7,014 bases of DNA from CALKHQ01 sp050329975 (lineage in GTDB: Bacteria; Pseudomonadota; Alphaproteobacteria; CALKHQ01). The translations under genes were made by a program, and so were the position numbers. Below, in pieces: positions 1-6,608 of the stretch. Position 1 is the first letter of the stretch. The number at the start of each line of letters is the position of its first letter. The stretch covers positions 1 through 7,014 of the forward strand of contig JBHJOG010000027.1 in assembly GCA_050329975.1 (NCBI GenBank), in the 5' to 3' direction. Under the pieces are notes generated by a model, which did not search any database, was not told the DNA's origin, and saw only the letters and a program-made list of their open reading frames with translations.

Positions 1-2010
1 GCCCTGCTGCAGGCGCTCGCGTCGGGTCTGGGCCTGGAAGGCGTCCCCGCGCCGACCCTCCCCGAACCTGAGGCCGCCTGGATCGCCGCCGCAGCGGCGG
101 CCCTGGCGCGGGCCGGACCGCGCGGCCTTCTCCGGATCGGCAGGCAGCACGAACCCGCCGTGCAGGCGCTGGCTATCCTGGTCAACGAGCGGCTTGGCAA
201 TCGCGGCACCACCCAATGGTACACCGAGCCCGACACCGGAGAGCTCGAGCCGCTGACCCTGGCCGACCTGGTGGGCGACGCCGAGGCCGGCGGCCTCTCC
301 GCGCTCCTGGTGCTCGGCTGCAACCCGCTTCATAGCGCCCCCGGCGACCTGCCGATGGCCGAGGCTTTCGACGCCGTGCCGCTGCGGGTCCATGCCGGGC
401 TGTACGACGACGAAACCGCCGGACTCTGCCACTGGCACGCGCCGATCCCGCACGACCTCGAATCCTGGAGCGATGCCCGCGCCGCCGACGGTTCGGTCGT
501 GCTGCTCCAGCCCCTGGTCCGGCCGTTCCTGTCGGTTCGCTCCCCGCATGTCCTGTTGGACACGGTCCAGGGCAGGCTGGACCGCAGCGACCGCGAAATC
601 GTCCAGGACAGCTGGCGCGGGCGCTGGGGCAACCGGTTCGAGGAGAACTGGACGCGGTCGCTGCACCGCGGCATCGTCGCCGGCAGCATACCCCCTCCGG
701 CTGACCTGGACGGTGGCGCGATCGCCACGCCACAGCGGGTGCCCGAGCCAGCCGGGGAAGCTGGCGGCATCGAGCTGATCATCCGCCCCGACCCCTGTAT
801 CTGGGATGGCCGCTTCGCCGCCAATCCCTGGCTGCAGGAGCTGCCCCGGCCCTTGACCAAGCTGACCTGGGATGCCCCGGTGCTGCTCAGTCCCGCCCTG
901 GCCGCGGACCTCGGCGTCGCCGACGAGGACCTGGTCAGTGTCACCATCGACGGCGGAACGGTGGTCGGCCCGGCGCTGGCGATGCCCGGCCAGGCCGCAC
1001 GGACCGTGGTCGTCTTCCGCGGCTTCGGTCGCAGCCGCGGCGCCGGTCCCGCCACCGGGATCGGATACAACGCGGTCGTTCTCGACCGCAGCGGCCGCCC
1101 GACGCACCAGGCCAACGCAGCCGTCACCGCCACCGGCGACGCCGTCACCCTGGCCATCACCCAGCGCCATGACAGCATGGAGGGGCAGCCCCTGGTCCGC
1201 ACCGTCGCTGCGGCGGATGCCGATGCCCGCGGCGAGGACAGCGCCGAGGGCCCACCCCCCAGCTTCCATCCCCTGCGGACGGCGGGCAGCCCGTCCTGGG
1301 GCATGTCGATCGACCTCGATCTCTGCATCGGCTGCAACGCCTGCGTCGCCGCCTGTGTCGCCGAAAACAACATTCCGATGGTCGGCGCCCAACAGGTGGC
1401 GATGGGCCGGGAGATGCACTGGCTTCGCATCGACCGCTACCGGGACGAAGACGGCGCAATCCAATTCCAGCCGGTGCCCTGCATGCACTGCGAGCAGGCA
1501 CCCTGCGAGATGGGTTGTCCGGTCAATGCGACCGTGCACAGCGGGGACGGCCTCAACCTGCAGGTCTACAACCGCTGCATCGGCACCCGCACCTGCTCGT
1601 CCTACTGCCCGTATAAGGTGCGGCGCTTTAACTGGTTCGACCTCACCGGCGACGATCCCGAGCCGGTGCAGGCGGCGCGCAACCCCGATGTCACCGTCCG
1701 CGGGCGTGGCGTCATGGAGAAATGCACCTACTGCATCCAGCGGATCAGCGCGGCGCGGATCGCCGCCAAGCTAGACGACCGGCCGATCGCCGACGGCGAG
1801 GTTCGGACAGCCTGTCAGCAAGCCTGCCCGACCCGCGCGATCGTGTTCGGCGACGTCACTGATCCCGGCTCGGCGGTCAGCCGCCGCAAGGCCCAGCCGC
1901 GCGACTACACCCTGCTCGAGGAGGTCAACACGCGCCCGCGCACGACCTACCTCGCCCGCATCCGCGCTCCCGGGGATGGCGGCAGCGAGAACGGGGAGGA
2001 CGCGGATTGA
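1..2010 (+). CDS. actB: Alternative Complex III iron-sulphur subunit ActB (3' part, 5' end outside window)
   Basis: The frame is open from base 1, so the first base is already inside the gene; 669 residues are visible and the GTG at 160 is internal. Numbering visible residues from 1, residues 1 to about 180 belong to the molybdopterin-oxidoreductase-like domain (GCNP at 106-109, HDLESWSDA from 151). Residues 260-396 resemble the molybdopterin-dinucleotide-binding-like barrel (NPWLQELP at 275, RHDSMEGQ at 389). A ferredoxin-like domain follows with four cluster motifs: C442-C445-C448-C452; C494-C497-C502-C506; C526-T529-C532-C536; and C575-C578 with C605-C609. In motif three the second Cys is Thr, the usual mark of the [3Fe-4S] cluster. 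In this family the N-terminal domain holds no molybdenum cofactor and the clusters carry electrons from the quinol site in ActC to the cytochromes. The domain order and the following actCDEF separate it from PsrA/PsrB-type polysulfide reductases. It ends in a TTGA overlap with actC. Confidence 0.95.
   Translation, partial: ALLQALASGLGLEGVPAPTLPEPEAAWIAAAAAALARAGPRGLLRIGRQHEPAVQALAILVNERLGNRGTTQWYTEPDTGELEPLTLADLVGDAEAGGLSALLVLGCNPLHSAPGDLPMAEAFDAVPLRVHAGLYDDETAGLCHWHAPIPHDLESWSDARAADGSVVLLQPLVRPFLSVRSPHVLLDTVQGRLDRSDREIVQDSWRGRWGNRFEENWTRSLHRGIVAGSIPPPADLDGGAIATPQRVPEPAGEAGGIELIIRPDPCIWDGRFAANPWLQELPRPLTKLTWDAPVLLSPALAADLGVADEDLVSVTIDGGTVVGPALAMPGQAARTVVVFRGFGRSRGAGPATGIGYNAVVLDRSGRPTHQANAAVTATGDAVTLAITQRHDSMEGQPLVRTVAAADADARGEDSAEGPPPSFHPLRTAGSPSWGMSIDLDLCIGCNACVAACVAENNIPMVGAQQVAMGREMHWLRIDRYRDEDGAIQFQPVPCMHCEQAPCEMGCPVNATVHSGDGLNLQVYNRCIGTRTCSSYCPYKVRRFNWFDLTGDDPEPVQAARNPDVTVRGRGVMEKCTYCIQRISAARIAAKLDDRPIADGEVRTACQQACPTRAIVFGDVTDPGSAVSRRKAQPRDYTLLEEVNTRPRTTYLARIRAPGDGGSENGEDAD
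1993..2000 (+). promoter_or_regulatory. Strong ribosome binding site for actC (fixes a TTG start)
   Basis: GGGGAGGA lies at the end of actB, six bases before the TTG at 2007. It is among the best Shine-Dalgarno matches in the window. The next in-frame ATG codes for residue 70, inside the conserved membrane domain, so this site decides in favour of the unusual TTG start. Confidence 0.75.
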
Positions 2011-3368
2011 CCGACGTCGCCGGCAACCAGGGTCGGTCGGGCCGGACCGAGGCCTATGCCGCGGTCACCCGCGAGGTCACGGCGATTCCGCTTGCCAATC
2101 CGCAGCGGCGCAACTGGCTGCTCTGGTTCGCGGTCGCCTGCCTGCTGCTGCTTCTATTCTTCCTCGCGGTCGGGGTGCTGTTCACCTATGGGGTCGGCGT
2201 CTGGGGCACCGCGATGCCGGTCAACTGGGGCATCGCCATCGCCAACTACGTCTGGTGGCTCGGGATCGGGCATGCCGGCACGCTGATCTCCGCGCTGCTG
2301 CTGTTGCTGCACCAGCACTGGCGCAGCGCGCTGAACCGGTTCGCCGAGGCGATGACCCTGTTCGCGGTGCTCTGCGCCGGCATCTATCCGGTCCTGCATC
2401 TCGGCCGGCCGTGGCTGTTCTACTGGATGGCGCCCTACCCCAGCACGACCGGCGTCTGGCCCCAGTTCCACAGCCCGCTGACCTGGGACTTCTTCGCGGT
2501 CCTGACCTATCTGATCGTGTCCGCCTTGTTCTGGTATATCGGGATCATCCCGGACTTGGCGGCGACCCGCGACCGCGCGCGGCGGCGGGCCCCGCAGGTG
2601 CTCTACGGCCTGTTCGCCCTCGGCTGGCGCGGCTCGGCCTGGCACTGGGCGCGCTGGCGGCAGGCCTATTGGCTGACCGCGGCCATAGCGGTGCCGCTGG
2701 TGATCTCCGTCCATTCCGAGATCTCGCTGCTGTTCGCCGCGGGTCCGGTGCCCGGCTGGAACACGACCGTGTTTCCCCCCTTCTTCGTCGTCGGCGCCGC
2801 CTTCTCGGGCTTTGCCGTCGTCGCGATGATCGCGGTGGTGCTGCGCCGGGGATTCGCGCTCCACGACCTGGTGACGCCGCGCCACCTCGACCATCTCGGC
2901 AAGCTGTTCCTCGCCTCCGGCCTCCTCACCGCCTACGGCTATCTCGCCGAGGCCTTCGACGGCCTCTACGCCGGCCCCGGCCACGACCGGCAGACGCTGG
3001 TCGACCGCCTCACCGGCGATTACGCCTGGAGCTACTGGGGCGCGGTGCTCTGCAACTTCGCGCCGTTGCAGCTGCTGTGGTTCCGGCGTCTTCGACGCAG
3101 CCCGCTCACGCTGTTCGCCGTCGGCCTGTTCGTCGCCGTGGGCATGTGGTTCGAGCGCTACATGCTGCTGGTGACGGCGCTCTACCGCGACTACCTGCCG
3201 TCCTCGTACGGCAGCTACCAGGCGAGCGTCTGGGAATGGGCGCTCTTCGCCGGGACCTTCGGCGTCTTCCTGGTGCCGTTTCTGCTGTTCGTCCGCTTCC
3301 TGCCGATGATCTCCGCCTTCGAGGTCAAGGAGGCGATCCACGTCGAGGGGCATGCCGATGGCCGCTGA
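2007..3368 (+). CDS. actC: Alternative Complex III quinol-oxidising membrane subunit ActC (NrfD-like)
   Basis: This 453-residue integral membrane protein of the NrfD/PsrC family is the large membrane subunit that binds quinol beside the [3Fe-4S] cluster of ActB. About ten hydrophobic helices are visible (roughly 38-62, 78-102, 114-140, 162-185, 219-242, 258-280, 297-318, 343-360, 367-392, 410-432). Family marks include NWGIAIANYVWWLGIGHAG from residue 73, H131 in VLHLGRPW, D161 in PLTWDFF, VPGWNTTVFPP from 248 and the WFERYMLLV segment with R384. The start is TTG, supported by a strong ribosome binding site and a TTGA overlap with actB. One oddity is the stretch after H236: it reads SEISLLF where I recall most ActC having an Asp two residues before the Ala (S-F-D-F-A type); here that position is L242, with E238 one helical turn earlier. 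The start is an inference; the identity is secure. Confidence 0.95.
   Translation: MTDVAGNQGRSGRTEAYAAVTREVTAIPLANPQRRNWLLWFAVACLLLLLFFLAVGVLFTYGVGVWGTAMPVNWGIAIANYVWWLGIGHAGTLISALLLLLHQHWRSALNRFAEAMTLFAVLCAGIYPVLHLGRPWLFYWMAPYPSTTGVWPQFHSPLTWDFFAVLTYLIVSALFWYIGIIPDLAATRDRARRRAPQVLYGLFALGWRGSAWHWARWRQAYWLTAAIAVPLVISVHSEISLLFAAGPVPGWNTTVFPPFFVVGAAFSGFAVVAMIAVVLRRGFALHDLVTPRHLDHLGKLFLASGLLTAYGYLAEAFDGLYAGPGHDRQTLVDRLTGDYAWSYWGAVLCNFAPLQLLWFRRLRRSPLTLFAVGLFVAVGMWFERYMLLVTALYRDYLPSSYGSYQASVWEWALFAGTFGVFLVPFLLFVRFLPMISAFEVKEAIHVEGHADGR
3345..3350 (+). promoter_or_regulatory. Ribosome binding site for actD
   Basis: GAGGGG lies inside the end of actC. It is one base before the ATG at 3352 but seven bases before the ATG at 3358, so it favours the second ATG as the actD start. 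A stronger AAGGAGG at 3327-3333 is about 18 bases from the first ATG, too far for normal use. Confidence 0.45.
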
Positions 3369-3921
3369 GCCGCATCGCGCCGGCGCGCCGTTCGGCATCG
3401 CAGCCGAGTTCGCCACCGCCGAGGCGCTGGTCGCCGCGGTGCGTGCGGCGCGCGCCGCCGGCTACCGGCAGGTCGATGCCTTCACCCCGTTTCCGATCGA
3501 CCGACTGGACGAGGCGCTCGGGTTCCGCGAACGCCGCATCCCGCGGTTGATGTTCGCCGGCGGGGTCCTGGGCGCCGCGCTGGGCTTCGGACTGCAGGTC
3601 CACACCAATCTCGACTATCCGCTCAACGTGGGCGGCAGGCCACTGATCGCGATCGAGTCCTTCGCCATGATCGCTTTCGAGCTGATGGTCCTGTTCGCGG
3701 TGCTGGCCGGGATCTTTGGGATGCTGGTCCTCAACCGCCTGCCCCGGCTTCACCATCCGATCTTCGAGCTCGAGCGCTTCCGTCTCGCCTCCGACGACCG
3801 CTTCTTCCTGCTGCTCTGCGCCGGGGACCCGCTGTTCGAGGCCGAGCGGACCGGCGCCTTCCTGGGCACGCTCGGACCCGCGCGCGTCGATGTCGTCTTC
3901 GACCCGGAGCCCCGGTCGTGA
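3358..3921 (+). CDS. actD: Alternative Complex III membrane subunit ActD (DUF3341 type)
   Basis: This 187-residue protein has a soluble N-terminal domain and two membrane helices (about 62-84 and 99-124), the usual shape and size for ActD. Recognisable family segments are GIAAEFATAEAL near residue 13, DAFTPFPIDRLDEALG at 40-55, GFGLQ followed by YPLNVGGRPL at 87-96, FELMVLFAVLAG around 107-118, LPRLHHPIFE at 128-137 and DRFFLLL at 147-153. ActD has no cofactor; it packs against ActC in the membrane and is regarded as structural. Two ATG codons are possible, 3352 and 3358; I chose 3358 because of ribosome-binding-site spacing. Either start overlaps the end of actC. The gene ends in a GTGA overlap with actE. 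Where I recall a SWP-type motif after GGRPL in many relatives, this protein reads IAIESF. Confidence 0.92.
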   Translation: MAAEPHRAGAPFGIAAEFATAEALVAAVRAARAAGYRQVDAFTPFPIDRLDEALGFRERRIPRLMFAGGVLGAALGFGLQVHTNLDYPLNVGGRPLIAIESFAMIAFELMVLFAVLAGIFGMLVLNRLPRLHHPIFELERFRLASDDRFFLLLCAGDPLFEAERTGAFLGTLGPARVDVVFDPEPRS

Positions 3922-4424
3922 GGGCCCTGGCATGGCTGCTGGTCCTGGCGCTCGCCGGCTGCGACGACATGGAGCAGCAGCGGCGCTACGACGCCTATGG
4001 CGAGGCGGGGCTGTTCGCCGACGGCAAGGTCCTGCAGCTTGCCCCCGAGGGGACCGTCGCCCGGGACCGGCCGACGATGGAGCGGCCGGAGATGACGGCA
4101 GCCCTGCTGGCGCGCGGACAGGAGCGCTACGCAATCTTCTGCGCCCCATGCCACGACACGGCAGGCTACGGCGCCGGCGTGGTGCCAGCCCGTGGCTATC
4201 CGCCACCGCCCAGCTTTCACACTCCGGAGCTCAGGGCTGCGCCCGAGTCCCACTTCGTCGAGGTGATCACCCGCGGCTACGGGGTCATGTACAGCTATGC
4301 GGACCGGGTGGCCCCGCCGGATCGATGGGCGATCGCCGCCTATATCCGGGCGCTCCAGCTCAGCCAGCACGCGCCGGCCGCCGACCTGCCCGAAGACCTC
4401 CAGTTCCCTCTGGAGGAACAATGA
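3918..4424 (+). CDS. actE: Alternative Complex III mono-heme cytochrome c lipoprotein ActE
   Basis: This 168-residue periplasmic cytochrome is anchored to the membrane by lipid. A short hydrophobic leader ends in the lipobox L12-A-G-C15, so C15 should be lipidated. Residues 24-50 match the family's linker (YDAYGEAGLFADGK, then APEGTVARD). One heme c site is visible, C75-A-P-C78-H79. M124 in YGVMYSY is the likely sixth ligand and is followed by the class I cytochrome C-terminal helix WAIAAYIRALQ from W137. ActE takes electrons from the ActB/ActA side of the complex and is thought to pass them towards the oxidase. The start is a GTG that overlaps the actD stop as GTGA, with GGAG at 3906-3909 eight bases upstream. 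The stop overlaps actF as ATGA. Residues +2 and +3 after the lipid cysteine are both Asp. Confidence 0.95.
   Translation: MRALAWLLVLALAGCDDMEQQRRYDAYGEAGLFADGKVLQLAPEGTVARDRPTMERPEMTAALLARGQERYAIFCAPCHDTAGYGAGVVPARGYPPPPSFHTPELRAAPESHFVEVITRGYGVMYSYADRVAPPDRWAIAAYIRALQLSQHAPAADLPEDLQFPLEEQ
4412..4417 (+). promoter_or_regulatory. Ribosome binding site for actF
   Basis: GGAGGA lies within the last codons of actE, a few bases before the ATG at 4421. It supports starting actF at the ATGA overlap rather than further upstream in the same open frame, which extends back to about 3716 only as a shadow of actD and actE. Confidence 0.65.
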
Positions 4425-5470
4425 CCGTTTCAGCCGCCTCGATCGCCCGCCACCGGCCGCTGTCGACGGCGCTCGCGCTAGGCCTGCTCGCCTGCGGCGG
4501 CGTGCTGGTCGTCACCCCGTTCGCCGAAGCGGCCCTGGCTGCATGGCTGTCCGCGGCTTTCCTCTGGTCGGCGATGCCGATCGGCGCGGTCGGGCTGCTG
4601 ATGACGATGCGGCTGGTCCCTGGCCGCTGGCGCGTAGAGCTGGCGATACCGGTCGAGGCGCAGGCGGTGCTGCTGCCCCTCGCAGCACTTGCCCTGCTGC
4701 CGGTGCTGTTCGGTATCGGCGGCCTCTACCCGTGGGCGGACGCCGCTCCCGACGGATTCCGCTCCGCCTACCTCCAGCCCTGGTTCTTCTCCCTGCGCAG
4801 CGCCCTGTGGCTGGGGCTGCTCGGCGTGACAAGCTGGCTCCTGATCGTCCGGCGCGGCCGCGGCAGGGCCATCGCGGCCGGCGGGCTGCTGGCCTACCCC
4901 GTGCTCGGCTCGCTGGTCGGGGTGGACTGGCTGATGTCCCGCGAGCCCGACTTCCATTCGTCCGGCTACGGCCTGTATGTCCTCTCGATCCAGATGACCG
5001 TCGCCCTGCTCGCCGGCTGTGCGGCGCGGTTGCTGGCCAGCCGGCGGGAGCCGCGCAGCGGCGCCTTCGGCGCGCTGATCCTGACCGCCCTGCTGCTCTG
5101 GGGCTACCTCGCCTTCATGCAGTACTTCATCACCTGGTCCAGCGACAAGCCGGCGGGCGTAGACTGGTACCAGGCGCGGGCGGACGGCGTGTGGGGCTAT
5201 GCGCTCTGGGCGCTGGTCGTCCTGCAGGCGGCCGCGATCCTGCTGCTGCTGGACGCGCAGGTGCGGCGCAGCCGGCGCTGGCTGCTCCTCGTCATCGGGC
5301 TGGCCTTCGCCGGCAAGCTGCTGGAGAGCGCCTGGCTGGTGCTGCCGGGGGACGACGTGCCGGCCTTGCTGCTGACGCTGGTCGCCTTCGCCGGCCTCGG
5401 CACGCTCTTCGTCGCCGGCCTTGTGCTGGCGCTGCGCGCACGGGTGCAGCGCCGTCTGGGCGCCCGATGA
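4421..5470 (+). CDS. actF: Alternative Complex III second large membrane subunit ActF
   Basis: This 349-residue membrane protein is the pseudo-symmetric partner of ActC; it holds no heme and is proposed to take part in stabilising the complex or in proton movement. Ten hydrophobic helices can be drawn (about 13-34, 38-62, 80-101, 122-143, 149-172, 183-206, 214-239, 258-278, 285-308, 313-339). Family marks are GVDWLMSREP at 167-176, followed by SSGYGLYVLSIQM, and AFMQYFITWSSDKP from 231 followed by WYQAR at 249-253. As I remember the family, the segment after the tryptophan is usually Ser-Gly; here it is Ser-Ser. The ATG overlaps the actE stop as ATGA and has a good ribosome binding site. The gene ends in another ATGA overlap. 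The protein looks somewhat compact compared with many ActF proteins, which I recall as closer to 400 residues, but no core helix is obviously missing. Confidence 0.92.
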   Translation: MTVSAASIARHRPLSTALALGLLACGGVLVVTPFAEAALAAWLSAAFLWSAMPIGAVGLLMTMRLVPGRWRVELAIPVEAQAVLLPLAALALLPVLFGIGGLYPWADAAPDGFRSAYLQPWFFSLRSALWLGLLGVTSWLLIVRRGRGRAIAAGGLLAYPVLGSLVGVDWLMSREPDFHSSGYGLYVLSIQMTVALLAGCAARLLASRREPRSGAFGALILTALLLWGYLAFMQYFITWSSDKPAGVDWYQARADGVWGYALWALVVLQAAAILLLLDAQVRRSRRWLLLVIGLAFAGKLLESAWLVLPGDDVPALLLTLVAFAGLGTLFVAGLVLALRARVQRRLGAR

Positions 5471-5817
5471 CGGACGTCGACCATCTTGCGCCGCCGCATG
5501 AGCGGCGGGACGTCAGGCCGCGGTCCGTCATGATCGCGGTCGCCGGCCTGATCGGCGTGCTGGCCGTGGTCGGCTTGGCCATCTGGCTCGTGCTGGATCT
5601 GATGGCCGGGACGGCGGAGCGGCGTGGCGCCCCTGCGTTGCAGCCGCGCACGGCGCCACCGCAGACGGCAGGGACGCCGATCGAGGATCCAGAGACGCTG
5701 CTCACGACCCACGGCTGGTCCGACAGGGCCGGTGGCATTGCGCGCATCCCCGTGGACGAAGCGATGCGGTTGCTGGCCGAGCGTGGCTGGCCGTCTGCCG
5801 GGGAGCCGGACCGATGA
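5467..5817 (+). CDS. Small single-helix membrane protein of unknown function in ACIII/oxidase operon
   Basis: This 116-residue protein is not assigned to a named family. A charged N-terminus (about 1-20, with HERRDVRPR) precedes one strongly hydrophobic helix at about 21-47. A Pro/Ala-rich linker (54-73, including APPQTAGTP) leads to a compact C-terminal segment at 76-109 containing GWSDRAGG at 83-90, ARIPVDEAM at 92-100 and LLAERGWP at 102-109. With arginines before the helix, the C-terminal part should be periplasmic. I recall a similar ending (G-W-x-D-R-x-x-G-x-x-R-I-P, then A-M-x-L-L-A-x-R-G) in other small or fused proteins next to ACIII or oxidase genes, so it may be a real conserved module; this is memory, not a search result. 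ATGA overlaps on both sides tie it to actF and the SCO gene. A structural or assembly role for ACIII or the oxidase is inference only. No metal-binding cysteines are present. Confidence 0.85.
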   Translation: MTDVDHLAPPHERRDVRPRSVMIAVAGLIGVLAVVGLAIWLVLDLMAGTAERRGAPALQPRTAPPQTAGTPIEDPETLLTTHGWSDRAGGIARIPVDEAMRLLAERGWPSAGEPDR

Positions 5818-6608
5818 AGGCCGCGGCCGTCGGCCTCGCCCTGCTGCTGGCAGCCGGGCCATCCGCCGCGCAGCCGCTGTTCCAGCCGGCGAGCGTCGTC
5901 GGCATCGACGGCGAGGCCGGCGTCCAGGCGCCCCTCGACGCGCCGCTGGTCGATGCGGACGGACGCCCGACGACGCTGCGGGAGATCGCCGGTGGGAAGC
6001 CCATCCTGCTGGCGCCGGTCCTGCACGACTGTCCCAACATCTGCGGCGTGACGCTGACCGGCCTCGCGCAGGCGATCGCCGTGCAGCCCTACCGCGCCGG
6101 CACCGACTTCGCCGTCGTCGCATTCGGCATCGATCCGGCTGAGACCCCCGGCGAGGCCCGCGCCAGCCTGGAGGCCCTGGCGGCCCGATTTCCCGAACTG
6201 GCCGGCGAGGTCGACGCGGTGACCGCCCCCGCGGAGAGCATCGCCGCGGTGACCGGGGCGCTCGGCTTCCGATATGCCTGGGACGACGGCATCGAACAAT
6301 ATGCCCACGCCGCCGCGATTGCGGTCCTGACGCCGGACGGGCGTCTCGCGCGCTGGCTGTTCGGCGTCGCCCCTGAACCGACCAGCCTGCGCCTTGCCTT
6401 GACCGAAGCCGGAGAGGGCCGGATCGGCGACATTGGCGAGCGGTTGCTGCTGCTCTGCTACCGCTACGACCCGCAGACCGGTCGCTACGGCTCGCTGATC
6501 TGGGGACTGCTGCGCGCGGGCGGCATCGGCACCGTGGCAGCGGTGGGCGCATTCGTCGGGGTGTCGCTGCTGCGCGACCGCCGACGCCGCGGGCGCAGGC
6601 GCCGATGA
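5814..6608 (+). CDS. SCO1/SenC-family copper chaperone for cytochrome oxidase CuA
   Basis: This 264-residue thioredoxin-fold protein has a cleavable-looking signal peptide (1-19, ending PSAA before QP) and a C-terminal membrane helix at about 233-253, followed by a very arginine-rich tail that should stay in the cytoplasm. The copper site is visible: C73-P-N-I-C77 and H165 in YAHAAAIAVLTPDGRLARWLFG. This Cys-x3-Cys plus distant His pattern is the SCO1 copper-binding set. Residues 196-226 (LTEAGEGRIGD, then LLCYRYDPQTGRYG) are typical of the SCO branch found beside ACIII and caa3-type oxidase genes. SCO proteins deliver copper to, or reduce, the CuA cysteines of oxidase subunit II, which is the next gene. 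The ATG overlaps the upstream stop as ATGA, with GGGGAG at 5800-5805 upstream; the stop overlaps coxB as ATGA. Confidence 0.93.
   Translation: MKAAAVGLALLLAAGPSAAQPLFQPASVVGIDGEAGVQAPLDAPLVDADGRPTTLREIAGGKPILLAPVLHDCPNICGVTLTGLAQAIAVQPYRAGTDFAVVAFGIDPAETPGEARASLEALAARFPELAGEVDAVTAPAESIAAVTGALGFRYAWDDGIEQYAHAAAIAVLTPDGRLARWLFGVAPEPTSLRLALTEAGEGRIGDIGERLLLLCYRYDPQTGRYGSLIWGLLRAGGIGTVAAVGAFVGVSLLRDRRRRGRRRR

Noticed and set aside
160..2010. A complete gene starting at GTG 160
   Set aside because: The reading frame is open back to base 1 and the protein upstream of 160 reads like the same molybdopterin-like domain; the family is about 1000 residues long, so the gene simply begins outside the window.
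1..2010. A catalytic molybdenum oxidoreductase (polysulfide, thiosulfate or nitrate reductase type)
   Set aside because: Fusion of the molybdopterin-like domain to the four-cluster domain in one chain and the following actC-D-E-F order are specific to ACIII, whose ActB domain lacks the cofactor. The region that would hold the metal ligand is not in the window, so this rests on context.
3352..3357. ATG at 3352 as the actD start
   Set aside because: Only one base separates it from GAGGGG, whereas the ATG at 3358 has seven. The difference is two residues, so this is a weak preference and not a firm exclusion.
2154..3416. Long antisense open frame (420 codons), and similar minus-strand frames at 330-1430 and 5197-6552
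   Set aside because: These lie wholly opposite well-identified genes, have low-complexity Arg/Ala/Gly/Gln/Glu-rich translations and no family resemblance. They are the usual by-product of high GC with strong third-position bias.
1976..3550. Plus-strand 524-codon open frame overlapping actC, and a 584-codon frame beginning at 3716
   Set aside because: The first is a shadow of actC and the early part of actD. The second is genuine only from the ATG at 4421 (actF); its earlier part is a shadow of actD and actE.
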